From positions 124,001-188,000 of the forward strand of contig JAEBDY010000017.1 of the NCBI GenBank assembly GCA_049997955.1: 64,000 nt of DNA, in the 5' to 3' direction. A program made the translations under genes and the position numbers. The stretch is from Umezawaea sp049997955 (lineage in GTDB: Bacteria; Actinomycetota; Actinomycetes; Mycobacteriales; Pseudonocardiaceae). Shown piece by piece: positions 33,876 to 42,637 of this stretch (position 1 is the stretch's first letter; each line of letters starts with the position of its first letter). Under the pieces are notes generated by a model that saw only the letters and a list, made by a program, of their open reading frames with translations, was not told the origin of the DNA and ran no database searches.

Positions 33876-33934
33876 CATGCGCAGGTTTGTTTGTCAAGGC
33901 GGGAAAGATGCCTTGACAAACAAACCTGCGCATG
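33876..33934. repeat. Perfect 25-bp inverted repeat
   Basis: Arms 33876-33900 and 33910-33934 are exact reverse complements around a 9-nt loop (GGGAAAGAT). The arms contain TTTGTTTGTC, strikingly AT-rich for this genome. An outer pair ACCCCGAT/ATCGGGGT encloses it. It sits in the 293-bp gap between the convergent DUF3159 and kinase genes. It may be a bidirectional terminator or a small palindromic element. Confidence 0.75.
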
Positions 33935-34052
33935 AGGGCGCTTGGGATCGGGGTTAGGGGGAAGTGCGGGTAGGGCCCTCTGGGTCCGGCTTGGTGGTGG
34001 GGTCGGCTTCGCCTTTTCGTCACCGACCGCGGTTCTTCGTCGCGGTGGTTTG

Positions 34053-34088
34053 CTGCTGGTCCTGCTAATCCTGCTGGTCCTGCTGGCC
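34053..34088. repeat. Four imperfect 9-bp repeats (CTGCTGGTC type)
   Basis: CTGCTGGTC, CTGCTAATC, CTGCTGGTC and CTGCTGGCC follow one another directly, just before the 3' end of the minus-strand kinase gene. A GACCCGCC/GGCGGGTC hairpin lies next to them at about 34099-34126 and may end the kinase transcript. Confidence 0.5.
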
Positions 34089-34115
34089 CGCCTTTACCGA
34101 CCCGCCCTTGCTCTT

Positions 34116-35057
34116 TTAGGCGGGTCTGGGGGCGGTTGGGCCCAGTAGGTGTACTGCTGCCAGCCAGGCCGCGCCTGCTGCGCCTTCTGTTGCTACTCGT
34201 ACTGTGGCGTTCGTTCGCTCTTTCAGCAGTGCGCGCAGGCGGTCGCCCACCGGGCTTGATGGGCCCACCAGGCTGCCTACCAGGACTATCGGTGTTGTTT
34301 CTCCCTCTGTTCTGGCTGCCATTGCGGTGTCTGCCAGCAGGACCGCTGCTGCTTCCACTATCTGTTGGGCGTGTGGGTCCTTGTCCGCTGCCATCGCGCT
34401 GACCAAGGGGGCGTATTTTGCCAGGGCTATTGGCGGGGCGCTGTTCACCACCGTGATCAGTCTTGACGACATGTGCCTGCGGTCCGCTTTCTCCACCAGG
34501 GACATGCCCAGTACTGCTTCCGCCAGTGTTGACAGTGGTTCTGTTGTTCCCAGTTGGTTCAACGTGTCCCTCACGGCTGAGCGGCCCATCCAGAAGGCTG
34601 AGCCCTCGTCGCCCAGGAGCCAGCCGTAGCCGCCCGTTGTTCGTTCCATCCTGTGGTTGACGATCCTGGCCGCGATCGAGCCCGTGCCCGCCACCACCAC
34701 GGTGCCGTCGGGGCTGGCTGAGCCTGCGGCGAACGCCGCCTCGCTGTCCGTCACGACTCGCATGGGGCAGTTGAGGCCCGCGTTGGTCCACGCCCTTTCG
34801 AACAGGGTGGCCACCGCCGGGTCCGTGAGTTTGCTGGAGCCCGCCATTCCCAGGACTCCTGATTGGACCTTGCGGGCGTCCAGGCCGTCCAGGGCGACGC
34901 GCAGTGCGTCGTGGACCTGGGCGGCCGCTCTGGCCGGGGGGTGGGAGTTGGGGTTCGCTCCGCCCGCTACCCCGGCTCCCAGTCTGGTGCCGTCCAGGTC
35001 CAGCACCACCGCCCTGGTCGACGTGCCGCCGGCGTCCAGTCCCACCACGAAGCCCAT
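34116..35057 (-). CDS. BadF/BadG-type kinase (N-acetylglucosamine kinase-like), second copy
   Basis: The 313-residue protein is a paralogue of the 25.1-kb kinase: MGFVVGLDAGGTSTRAVVLD (phosphate-1), VTDSEAAFAAGS, VVVAGTGSIAARI (phosphate-2), TGGYGWLLGDEGSAFWMG and a C-terminal glycine-rich PIVLVGSLVG. The features fit N-acetylglucosamine or glucosamine kinases, which would supply GlcNAc-6-P to NagA nearby; inference. Many third positions are A or T, unlike its neighbours, which suggests drift or transfer. ATG at 35057 gives the family N-terminus. It is 76 bp after the subtilisin gene, separated from it by a hairpin. Confidence 0.85.
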   Translation of the reverse strand: MGFVVGLDAGGTSTRAVVLDLDGTRLGAGVAGGANPNSHPPARAAAQVHDALRVALDGLDARKVQSGVLGMAGSSKLTDPAVATLFERAWTNAGLNCPMRVVTDSEAAFAAGSASPDGTVVVAGTGSIAARIVNHRMERTTGGYGWLLGDEGSAFWMGRSAVRDTLNQLGTTEPLSTLAEAVLGMSLVEKADRRHMSSRLITVVNSAPPIALAKYAPLVSAMAADKDPHAQQIVEAAAVLLADTAMAARTEGETTPIVLVGSLVGPSSPVGDRLRALLKERTNATVRVATEGAAGAAWLAAVHLLGPTAPRPA

Positions 35058-35080
35058 CGGGCGAGTATGCCCAGAACAGG

Positions 35081-35118
35081 ACGGGCCCGGCACGCCCAAG
35101 CGGGTGCGCCGGGCCCGT
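35081..35118 (-). terminator. Terminator after the subtilisin gene
   Basis: Perfect 11-bp arms (35081-35091 and 35108-35118) form a hairpin just beyond the protease stop at 35134 on the minus strand. Confidence 0.6.
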
Positions 35119-35133
35119 CGTCGCGGGGCGTGA

Positions 35134-38100
35134 TCAGCCGCGGGTGATCAGCTTGGCCAGTTGGGCGCGGCTGCCGGTCGCGTTGTGGTGCTGGAGGACG
35201 AGCAGGCTTTCGGACCTGTCCGCCGCCAGTGCCTCCGGGTCGCGGGTGACGGCCAGCGAGGTGCCCGGCTTGGCCTGGTACGACAGGGCCGCCTCGCCGT
35301 CGCCCTGGAACCGGAGGCCCGGCTTGAGCGGGTCGAAGGACAGGGGGGTCGCGATGCGGTCGATGAAGCCGTCGGTGTTGCCCGGAGCTGTGTAGTCGCC
35401 GTTCGTCCCCACCGTGTAGGTGATGCGGTGGCTGTCCCTCTCCACGTCGATGCCCAGCGCGGTCAGCGCCACCGGCAGGACGATGACGTTGGTGTCCATG
35501 ACGTTGGTGTCGACGTCGCCGTACTGGCCGTTGACGGGCTGCTCGTCCACGACGGTGCCGTCCGTCGACCTGGTGCGGGCCAGCCAGACGTCGGCGGTGA
35601 CGTTCCCGTTGGCGTCCTTGGGTTTCGCGACCTCGGTGGTGAAGTCGGGTTCGCCGTCGCCGGTCGTGTCGATGGAGACCTCGGGGGTGTTGTTGCTGCC
35701 GAGCGTGGTCCAGTCGCCCCACGTGGCGATGCCGAACGCGAGCAGCGCGTCGGCCTGGGCGCCCTGCGTCCTGGCGAGCGGCGCGGTGCTCGTGGCGCCC
35801 ACGTAGCGGAGGTCGCCGCCCTTGGCGGTCGTGTTGGCCACGCAGTCCACCTCGGTGGTGTCGTCGCACGCGGGCAGCTCGTCGCTGGTGCCCTGGAGTT
35901 CGAACGCGCTGAGCAGCGAGCGGTACGCCAGGTCGTCCTCGCCCTGGTCGACGCCGCGCCCGCTGACGGTCAGGACGCCCTGGTCGCCGGTGAACTCCAC
36001 CGCGCTCGTGGTCAGGTCGGCCACGGGCTCGGGGGCGGCGTAGACCGGGACGCGCAGGGCGGTGCCACCGCCGCCGGGCTTGACGACCACCCTGCCCGAC
36101 ACCTCGGCCAGGAACTGCCTGGCCTGGTCCGCCTGCTCCTTCACGACGGTCGGGTCGGCGGTCTTGCGGAGGTCGTCCGGGTTGGCGACGCGCAGCGTCA
36201 CGTCGAAGTGGGACACGTCGTTCGACCTCAGGTAGACCACCGGCGTCGAGACTTCGACGTCCACGCCGGGGACGGACGTCGTCTCCTGGTAGGAGATCGA
36301 GGCGGTGCGGGGGCGGCCGCTCTTGTTGACGATCTTCACCGTCTTGCTCAGGGAGAGCGGGCCCGCCACCTCCACGGGGCCGAAGGACACGCCGACCGAG
36401 CCGGGGTTGTCCTCCACCATGGCCAGCACCTCGGTGTCGACGGCGGTGCGGGCGTCGATCCGGCCCGCGCCGACGCGCATCGGGGCCTCGGTGGTGCCGG
36501 TGGTGTTGTCGTCGCCGGACTTCACGTCGGCGGTGGCGGTGTTCACGACCGCGGCTTTGACCTCCTCCGGCGACCAGTCCGGGTGGGTCTCCCTGACCAG
36601 CGCGGCGACGCCCGCGACGTGCGGGGCGGACATGGAGGTGCCGCCCATGCTCACCGCGCCCGTGCCGGTGCCGACGTGGGCGGACAGGATGGTGTCGCCG
36701 GGGGCCGCGACGTCCGGCTTGGCCGCGATCGGGCCGCGAGCGCCGCGGGACGAGGTCGGCGTGATGGTGTCCGCCAGCTTCGGCGTGGTGGTCGGCGTGG
36801 TGTTGCGGAGGGTGCCGGTCATGCGGATCCGGAGGGTGCCGCTCGTGAGCGCGGGCCGCACGGCGGCCGTCGCGGTGGCGGTGAACTGGAAGACCGGGAT
36901 GACCGCGTTGCCCGCGATGGCCGCGATGAAGTTGTCGCGAGTGGAGGAGAGGACGGCGCCCGCCGCGCCCGCCGCCTGCGCGTTGTCGGTGCGGACGGCC
37001 GAGCCGCACGCGCGGGTCGACTCGTCGTCGTCCCACTCCAGCCAGGCGAACCTGCCGGCCACGAGCGCCTTGTCCGCGTCGGAGAACGGGTCGCAGCCGT
37101 CGAGGTTCTCCGGGTCGGTCAGCGCGACGGTGTCCCCGGTGAGGTCCAGGGTGTCGTACTCGGTGAAGTACTGGCTGTACTGGCCGGGCTGGGTCGCGCC
37201 CGCGACCTCCACGCCGTCCATGATCGCGAACGCGTCCCTGGTGTTGGCCACGGCCAGCGCTTCCGGGGTGCTCGCGGGCGAGCCGCCCACGTCGTAGAAG
37301 TCGCCGCCGTTGCCCGCGGACGCCACGACCAGCACGCCCGCGGCGGTGACCTTGCGGACGAACAGGGCGTCCGGGTCGTCCTGGCTCGTGTAGTCGCTGC
37401 CCAGGGACATGTTGACGACGTCGAGGCGGTCGGAGAAGTCGCCGTCGCCGTTCGGGTCGAGCGACCAGTCGAGCGCCTGCGTGGTGAGGTTGGTGCTGCC
37501 CTCGCAGCCGAAGATCTTCAAGGCGTAGAGCGACGCCTTGGGCGCGGTGCCGGGGCCGATCTTCATCCGGGCGAGCGCGTCCGCGTCGAGCCCGGCGTAG
37601 TCGCCGGTGAACGTCGTGCCGTCGGCGTTCTCGCCGTAGCCCGCCGCCGTGCCCGCCACGTGGGTGCCGTGGCTGGCGCAGTCGAGCGGGTTGTCGTCCG
37701 GCTTCGGGGTCGACTTGTCCGGGTAGCGGGCGTCGTAGTCGTCGCCTGCGAAGTCCCGGCCGCCCACGACCTTCGCGGTGGGGAAGACGCCCTCGCCCAC
37801 GACCGTGCGGTCGATCGCGTCGTAGGCGGCGGCGGTGCCGGGGCCGCCGAAGTCGGCGTGCGTGTAGTCGACGCCGGTGTCGACGATGCCGATGCGCACG
37901 CCGTCGCCGAGCCGCCCGGTCTGCTGCCACACCTTCACGGTGTTGGTGAGCTGCGCCGAACTGGCGTTCTGGACGACCTTGGGGACGGTCAGCCGCACGG
38001 CCTCGACCTCGGGCATCGCGACCAGCTCGCGGATCTTGGCGGCGTCCGCGGTGACGACCACGCCGGAGACGGCGTTGGAGGTCTTGGCGACCTCCCTCGC

Positions 38101-38475
38101 GGTCGCGTCCTTGCCGCGCAGCGCGCCCACGACCTTGTCCGCCTTGGCGTCGCTGCGCCGCTTCGCCTCCCTGGCCGCGGCGCCCGCCCCGGCCTGGTCC
38201 GCGCCACCGGCCCGTGCGGCGGCGGACGTCTCGACGGCGGGCGTCTCGGTCAGCTCCACGAACGCGGTCACGGTGCCGGTGGCCCCGGTGAGCGACCGCC
38301 CCACCTGCTCGGACGACCCTCCCGGCGCGGGTTTGCCCTTGGCGGGGCCCACCGATTCGGCGGTCGGGGCGGTGGGAGCGGCGGTCGCCGCTCCGGTGGC
38401 GTGCAGGAGAGCGGCGACCAGCAGGGTCGCGGTCGCGAGCGCCCCCGTGGACCGGGCGGTCCGGTGTTTTCTCAT
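35134..38475 (-). CDS. Large secreted S8 (subtilisin-like) serine protease
   Basis: This 1113-residue exported protease has a signal peptide (TARSTGALATATLLVAALLH) and a propeptide of inhibitor I9 type. The S8 catalytic domain has Asp in GIVDTGVDYTHADF (near 200), His in SHGTHVAGTAAG (near 268) and Ser in GGTSMSAPHVAGVAAL (near 609). A PA domain is inserted between His and Ser (VAGRFAWLEWDDDE...PVFQFTATATA). The last 450 residues are beta-rich Fn3-like and other domains. It probably degrades extracellular proteins. ATG at 38475 has GAGGGA 6 bp ahead. It is divergent from the fucose operon. Confidence 0.93.
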   Translation of the reverse strand: MRKHRTARSTGALATATLLVAALLHATGAATAAPTAPTAESVGPAKGKPAPGGSSEQVGRSLTGATGTVTAFVELTETPAVETSAAARAGGADQAGAGAAAREAKRRSDAKADKVVGALRGKDATAREVAKTSNAVSGVVVTADAAKIRELVAMPEVEAVRLTVPKVVQNASSAQLTNTVKVWQQTGRLGDGVRIGIVDTGVDYTHADFGGPGTAAAYDAIDRTVVGEGVFPTAKVVGGRDFAGDDYDARYPDKSTPKPDDNPLDCASHGTHVAGTAAGYGENADGTTFTGDYAGLDADALARMKIGPGTAPKASLYALKIFGCEGSTNLTTQALDWSLDPNGDGDFSDRLDVVNMSLGSDYTSQDDPDALFVRKVTAAGVLVVASAGNGGDFYDVGGSPASTPEALAVANTRDAFAIMDGVEVAGATQPGQYSQYFTEYDTLDLTGDTVALTDPENLDGCDPFSDADKALVAGRFAWLEWDDDESTRACGSAVRTDNAQAAGAAGAVLSSTRDNFIAAIAGNAVIPVFQFTATATAAVRPALTSGTLRIRMTGTLRNTTPTTTPKLADTITPTSSRGARGPIAAKPDVAAPGDTILSAHVGTGTGAVSMGGTSMSAPHVAGVAALVRETHPDWSPEEVKAAVVNTATADVKSGDDNTTGTTEAPMRVGAGRIDARTAVDTEVLAMVEDNPGSVGVSFGPVEVAGPLSLSKTVKIVNKSGRPRTASISYQETTSVPGVDVEVSTPVVYLRSNDVSHFDVTLRVANPDDLRKTADPTVVKEQADQARQFLAEVSGRVVVKPGGGGTALRVPVYAAPEPVADLTTSAVEFTGDQGVLTVSGRGVDQGEDDLAYRSLLSAFELQGTSDELPACDDTTEVDCVANTTAKGGDLRYVGATSTAPLARTQGAQADALLAFGIATWGDWTTLGSNNTPEVSIDTTGDGEPDFTTEVAKPKDANGNVTADVWLARTRSTDGTVVDEQPVNGQYGDVDTNVMDTNVIVLPVALTALGIDVERDSHRITYTVGTNGDYTAPGNTDGFIDRIATPLSFDPLKPGLRFQGDGEAALSYQAKPGTSLAVTRDPEALAADRSESLLVLQHHNATGSRAQLAKLITRG

Positions 38476-38647
38476 GAACTTCCCTCGTGGGACGGCGGCG
38501 TGGACGGAGCTGCGGGACGGTGGGAGGGGCACCGTTCCGGCCTCCGGGCCAACGGTGTTCCTCCCAACGGGGGGTTGATGGACCAGGGGTCCTGTGCAGT
38601 TGACGCTGGCGGAGGGTCATTCATCCGACGACTCCTCCGCCATGGTC

Positions 38648-38687
38648 TAGACGGGAGCGGTCCCTGGGAGCTATACATCCGATGTAT
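38648..38687 (+). promoter_or_regulatory. Promoter and GntR operator of the fucose operon
   Basis: TAGACG (38648-38653) and TATACA (38672-38677) are 18 bp apart. The perfect palindrome ATACATC-C-GATGTAT (38673-38687) overlaps the -10. A related 15-bp site (12 of 15 matches) precedes the FCD-GntR gene at 43329-43343, so that regulator most likely represses here. Confidence 0.65.
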
Positions 38688-38712
38688 CGCGTCACGACGA
38701 GGAGGAACAGCC

Positions 38713-39564
38713 GTGCAGTTCTTGCGTCTCGGAGAGCCGGGATCCGAACGTCCCGCGGTCCGCCACGACGGCACCACGTACGACCTCACGTCGTTGACCG
38801 CGGACGTCGACGGCAGGTTCCTCGACGCGGGCGGGATCGGCGCCGCGCGGGCCGCGCTGGCCGCCGGTGAGCTGCCCGTGCTGGACGAGGGGCGCCTGCG
38901 CGTCGGACCGCCGATCGCGGCTCCCGGCAAGGTGGTCTGCATCGGCCTCAACTACCGCGACCACGCGGAGGAGACCGGCGCCGAACTGCCCACCGAACCG
39001 GTCGTGTTCCTGAAGACGGCCGACACGGTCGTGGGCCCGTACGACGAGGTCCTCATCCCGCGGAAGTCGGTCAAGACCGACTGGGAGGTCGAACTGGGCG
39101 TCGTGATCGGCAGGACCGCCCGGTACGTCGAGTCCGACGCCGACGCGCTGGCCTGCGTGGCCGGGTACGTGCTGTCGCACGACGTGTCCGAACGGGAGTT
39201 CCAGATCGAGCGCGGTGGCACGTGGGACAAGGGCAAGAACTGCGAGACGTTCAACCCGCTCGGCCCCTTCCTCGTGCCCGCCGACGAGATCGCCGATCCC
39301 CAGAGGCTGTCCCTCCGGTTGTGGGTCAACGGCGAGCTGAAGCAGGACTCCTCCACCAAGAACATGATCTTCCCGGTGCTCGAGGTCGTGCGCTATCTGA
39401 GTCAGTTCATGGTCCTTCGACCGGGTGATCTCATCAACACGGGCACGCCTGCCGGCGTCGCGCTCGGCCAGCCGGAGCCGAAGCCGTACCTGCGGGAGGG
39501 CGACGTGGTCGAACTGGAGGTCGAGGGACTCGGCAGGCAGAAGCAGACGTTCGGGCAGGCCTGA
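38713..39564 (+). CDS. FAH-family 2,4-diketo-3-deoxy-L-fuconate hydrolase-like protein
   Basis: The 283-residue protein is of the fumarylacetoacetate hydrolase superfamily, with the metal-site motifs KVVCIGLNYRDHAEE, FLKTADTVVGP, TDWEVELGVVIGR, GKNCETFNPLGPFLV and LINTGTPAGVALG. Next to L-fuconate dehydratase and an SDR, the likely reaction is cleavage of 2,4-diketo-3-deoxy-L-fuconate to pyruvate and L-lactate, the last step of the non-phosphorylative L-fucose route. That role is inferred from context; the family alone would allow other diketo acids. GTG at 38713 follows GGAGGA; the frame is open for kilobases upstream but is antisense to the protease. Confidence 0.88.
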   Translation: MQFLRLGEPGSERPAVRHDGTTYDLTSLTADVDGRFLDAGGIGAARAALAAGELPVLDEGRLRVGPPIAAPGKVVCIGLNYRDHAEETGAELPTEPVVFLKTADTVVGPYDEVLIPRKSVKTDWEVELGVVIGRTARYVESDADALACVAGYVLSHDVSEREFQIERGGTWDKGKNCETFNPLGPFLVPADEIADPQRLSLRLWVNGELKQDSSTKNMIFPVLEVVRYLSQFMVLRPGDLINTGTPAGVALGQPEPKPYLREGDVVELEVEGLGRQKQTFGQA

Positions 39565-39566
39565 GC

Positions 39567-40874
39567 ATGGCGGCGGTCGTCGGGCTCGACGTGCTCGACA
39601 TCCGGTTCCCCACCTCGCGCGAGCTGGACGGCTCCGACGCGATGAACCCCGACCCGGACTACTCGGCCGCCTACGTGGTGCTGCGCACCGACGACGGCCC
39701 GGACGGCTACGGCCTGGCGTTCACGATCGGCCGCGGCAACGACGTGCAGGCCGCCGCGATCCGCGCGCTCGCACCGCACGTCGTGGGCAGGCCGGTGCCG
39801 GAGGACGCGGCGGCGCTCGCCGCGCTGTCCGCCGAGCTGGTCGGCGACTCGCAGCTGCGCTGGCTGGGCCCGGAGAAGGGCGTCGTGCACATGGCCGTGG
39901 GCGCGGTGGTCAACGCCGCGTGGGACCTGGCCTCGCGCCGGGCCGGGCAGCCGCTGTGGCGGTTCCTGGCCGCGATGACGCCCGAGGAGCTGGTCGGGCT
40001 CGTCGACTTCCGCTACCTGTCGGACGCGCTCACGCCGGAGGAGGCGCTGGAGCTGCTCCGCGCGGGCCAGGAGGGTCGGGACGAGCGGATCGCGCTGCTG
40101 GAACGGGACGGCTACCCGGCCTACACGACCTCTCCCGGCTGGCTGGGCTACTCCGACGACAAGCTGGCCGGGCTGGCCGGGCAGGCCGTCGCCGACGGCT
40201 TCGGGATGATCAAGCTGAAGGTCGGCGGCGACCTGGACGACGACGTGCGGCGGATGGGGCTCGCCCGCGAGGTCGTCGGCCCGGACGTCCGCATCGCGGT
40301 CGACGCCAACCAGCGCTGGGACGTCGGCGCGGCCATCGACTGGATGCGCGAGCTGGCGGCGTACGACCCGTACTGGATCGAGGAGCCGACCTCGCCGGAC
40401 GACGTGCTCGGCCACCAGGCGATCGCGCGGGCGGTGGCGCCGATCAAGGTCGCCACCGGCGAGCACGTGCAGAACCGCGTGGTGTTCAAGCAGCTGCTCC
40501 AGGCCGGGGCGATCGACGTGCTGCAGCTCGACGCGTGCCGGGTCGCGGGCGTCAACGAGAACGTGGCGATCCTGTTGCTGGCCAAGAAGTTCGACGTCCC
40601 GGTGTGCCCGCACGCGGGCGGGGTCGGGCTGTGCGAACTGGTGCGGCACCTGTCGATGTTCGACTACGCCGTGGTGTCCGGCTCGATGGAGGACCGCGTG
40701 ATCGAGTGGGTCGACCACCTGCACGACCACTTCCTGGACCCGGCGGTGGTGCGCGGCGGCCGGTACCTCGCGCCCACCCGGCCGGGGTTCTCCGCACGGC
40801 TCAAGGACGAGACGCTGGTCGACTTCCGCTACCCGGATGGTCCGGTGTGGACGGCCATGGGAACGGAGGCGTGA
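39567..40874 (+). CDS. L-fuconate dehydratase (enolase superfamily)
   Basis: This 435-residue enolase-superfamily enzyme removes water from L-fuconate to give 2-keto-3-deoxy-L-fuconate. It has the KxK catalytic motif in IKLKVGG (Lys near 216 and 218), VAVDANQRWDVG-type metal Asp (AVDANQRWD), WIEEPTSPDDVLGH, TGEHVQNRVVFKQLL and the His segment CPHAGGVGLCELVRHL. These blocks match characterised FucD proteins closely by eye. It starts 2 bp after the FAH gene and overlaps the SDR start (TGATG). Confidence 0.93.
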   Translation: MAAVVGLDVLDIRFPTSRELDGSDAMNPDPDYSAAYVVLRTDDGPDGYGLAFTIGRGNDVQAAAIRALAPHVVGRPVPEDAAALAALSAELVGDSQLRWLGPEKGVVHMAVGAVVNAAWDLASRRAGQPLWRFLAAMTPEELVGLVDFRYLSDALTPEEALELLRAGQEGRDERIALLERDGYPAYTTSPGWLGYSDDKLAGLAGQAVADGFGMIKLKVGGDLDDDVRRMGLAREVVGPDVRIAVDANQRWDVGAAIDWMRELAAYDPYWIEEPTSPDDVLGHQAIARAVAPIKVATGEHVQNRVVFKQLLQAGAIDVLQLDACRVAGVNENVAILLLAKKFDVPVCPHAGGVGLCELVRHLSMFDYAVVSGSMEDRVIEWVDHLHDHFLDPAVVRGGRYLAPTRPGFSARLKDETLVDFRYPDGPVWTAMGTEA

Positions 40875-41626
40875 TGACCGACTTCACCGACCTGGTCGCG
40901 GTCGTGACCGGAGGGGCGTCCGGGATCGGCCTGGCGACGGCGACGCTGCTGGCCGCTCGCGGCGCGCGGGTGGCGTGCCTCGACCTGAGGCCGGAAGGGG
41001 TCGAGGAGCCGTTGTTCGGCATCCGCGCGGACGTGTCGGACGACGAGAGCGTCCGGGCCGCGATCGCCGCCGTGGTCGAGAGGTTCGGCCGGATCGACGT
41101 GGTGGTGAACAACGCGGGCATCGGAGCGCAGGGCGACGTGACCGCGAACCCGGACGACGAGTGGCGCCAGGTGCTCGACGTGAACGTGCTCGGCATGGTC
41201 CGGGTGACGCGGGCGGCCCTGCCGCACCTGCGCGAATCGCCGTCCGCGGCGATCGTGAACACCTGCTCCATCGCCGCCTGGGCAGGCCTGCCGCAGCGGG
41301 CGCTGTACTCGGCCAGCAAGGGCGCGGTGTACGCGTTGACGCTGGCCATGGCCGCGGACCACGTGCGGGAGGGCATCCGCGTCAACGCGGTCGCGCCCGG
41401 AACCGCCGACACCCCGTGGGTGGGGCGGCTGCTCGACTCGGCGCCGGACCCGGCCGCCGAACGCGCCGCGCTGGAGGCTCGTCAGCCGCACGGCCGGTTG
41501 GTGTCCGCGGACGAGGTCGCCGGGGCGGTGGCGTACCTGGCCTCGCCGTTGTCGGGGTCCACCGCGGGGACGGTCCTGGCCGTCGACGGCGGCATGCACG
41601 GACTCCGGCTGCGCCCCAAGGCGTGA
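40874..41626 (+). CDS. SDR oxidoreductase, probable 2-keto-3-deoxy-L-fuconate dehydrogenase
   Basis: A 250-residue short-chain dehydrogenase with the NAD(P) motif VVTGGASGIGLA, NNAGIG, the catalytic Ser in NTCSIAAWAG and YSASK. The C-terminal end is GTVLAVDGGMHGL. The Asp after beta-2 (CLDLRPEG) suggests NAD+ use. Placed after L-fuconate dehydratase it probably oxidises 2-keto-3-deoxy-L-fuconate to the 2,4-diketo acid; it could alternatively be the L-fucose dehydrogenase. ATG at 40874 overlaps the previous stop and has GGAGG ahead. Confidence 0.88.
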   Translation: MTDFTDLVAVVTGGASGIGLATATLLAARGARVACLDLRPEGVEEPLFGIRADVSDDESVRAAIAAVVERFGRIDVVVNNAGIGAQGDVTANPDDEWRQVLDVNVLGMVRVTRAALPHLRESPSAAIVNTCSIAAWAGLPQRALYSASKGAVYALTLAMAADHVREGIRVNAVAPGTADTPWVGRLLDSAPDPAAERAALEARQPHGRLVSADEVAGAVAYLASPLSGSTAGTVLAVDGGMHGLRLRPKA

Positions 41627-41636
41627 GGAGGTCGCC

Positions 41637-42596
41637 GTGCGGGTTTCGTTGACAGGCTTGGGATTCGGGGCCGCTCCGATCGGCAACCTGTACCGCGCGG
41701 TCTCCGACGAGGAGGCGCGCGCGGCGGTCGACGCCGCCTGGGACAGCGGGGTGCGGTACTTCGACACGGCGCCGCACTACGGGCTGGGGCTGTCCGAACG
41801 GCGGCTGGGCGCCGGTCTCGCCGGACGGCCGCGGTCGGAGTACGTGGTCTCCACCAAGGTCGGGCGGGTGCTGGAACCGTTCGACGGCGGCGGCGACGAC
41901 CTGGCGAACGGGTTCGACGTGCCCGCGACCCGGCGGCGGGTGTGGGACTTCAGCGCGGACGGCGTGCGGCGGTCGTTGGAGTCCTCCCTGGAGCGACTGG
42001 GCACCGACCGCGTCGACGTGGTCTACCTGCACGACCCCGACGACCACTGGGAGCAGGCGTCCCGCGAGGGGATCCCGGCGCTGGTGGAGCTGCGGGAGCA
42101 GGGCGTGGTCGGGGCCGTCGGGGTCGGGATGAACCAGTGGGAGGTGCCCGCCCGGTTCGTCCGCGAGACCGATGTGGACGTGGTGATGCTGGCCGGGCGG
42201 TACACGCTGCTGGAGCAGACCGCGCTGCCGGAGTTCCTGCCGCTGTGCCTGGAGCGCGGGGTGTCCGTGGTGGCCGCCGGGGTGTTCAACTCCGGGCTGC
42301 TGTCCCAGCCGGTCGTGCCGGACGACGCCAAGTACGACTACGCCGACGCCCCCGCCGAGGTGGTCGACCGGGCTCGGCGGATCGCCGCGGTGTGCTCGGA
42401 GCACGGGGTGACGCTGCCGCAGGTGGCGATCCGGTTCGCGACCGGGCACCCGGCGGTGGTCGGGGTGGTGATCGGGTCCCGCACGGCGGAGCAGATGCGG
42501 TCGAACGCCGCGGACTTCGCCGCACCCGTGCCGGACGCGTTGTGGATTTCGTTGCGGGACAAGGGGTTGCTCGGAACGGAGGTGCCGGTGCCGTGA
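41637..42596 (+). CDS. Aldo/keto reductase, probable L-fucose (D-threo-aldose) 1-dehydrogenase
   Basis: The 319-residue protein has the aldo/keto reductase pattern GLGFGAAPIGNLYRAVSDE, YFDTAPHYGLGLSERRLG (catalytic Asp/Tyr), VVSTKVGRVLEP, DRVDVVYLHDPDDH and the C-terminal VVIGSRTAEQMRSN. Members of this subgroup oxidise L-fucose and other D-threo-aldoses at C1. This would be the first step of the pathway encoded by the three genes before it; a lactonase is not seen in the window. GTG at 41637 has GAGGAGG ahead. The gene is last in the operon. Confidence 0.88.
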   Translation: MRVSLTGLGFGAAPIGNLYRAVSDEEARAAVDAAWDSGVRYFDTAPHYGLGLSERRLGAGLAGRPRSEYVVSTKVGRVLEPFDGGGDDLANGFDVPATRRRVWDFSADGVRRSLESSLERLGTDRVDVVYLHDPDDHWEQASREGIPALVELREQGVVGAVGVGMNQWEVPARFVRETDVDVVMLAGRYTLLEQTALPEFLPLCLERGVSVVAAGVFNSGLLSQPVVPDDAKYDYADAPAEVVDRARRIAAVCSEHGVTLPQVAIRFATGHPAVVGVVIGSRTAEQMRSNAADFAAPVPDALWISLRDKGLLGTEVPVP

Positions 42597-42637
42597 TCGT
42601 CCGGGACCAGGACTGGATCACGGCACCCCGCGGCTAG
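42593..42637 (+). other. 14-codon frame after the aldose dehydrogenase
   Basis: GTG at 42593 overlaps the preceding stop (GTGA) with the same coupling style as the operon, and encodes VIVRDQDWITAPRG. It ends in a TAG that shares CTAG with the convergent gntR gene. It could be the remnant of a deleted fifth operon gene or pure chance; no family can be assigned. Confidence 0.2.

Noticed and set aside
38642..38657. TGGTCTAGAC as a further DasR operator ahead of the fucose operon
   Set aside because: The right half (CGGGA) lacks the ACCACT symmetry; the sequence is better explained as part of the -35 region.
35161..38712. Long plus-strand frame through the subtilisin gene joined to the FAH gene
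   Set aside because: Only the part from GTG 38713 has a ribosome site and domain; the rest is antisense to the protease.
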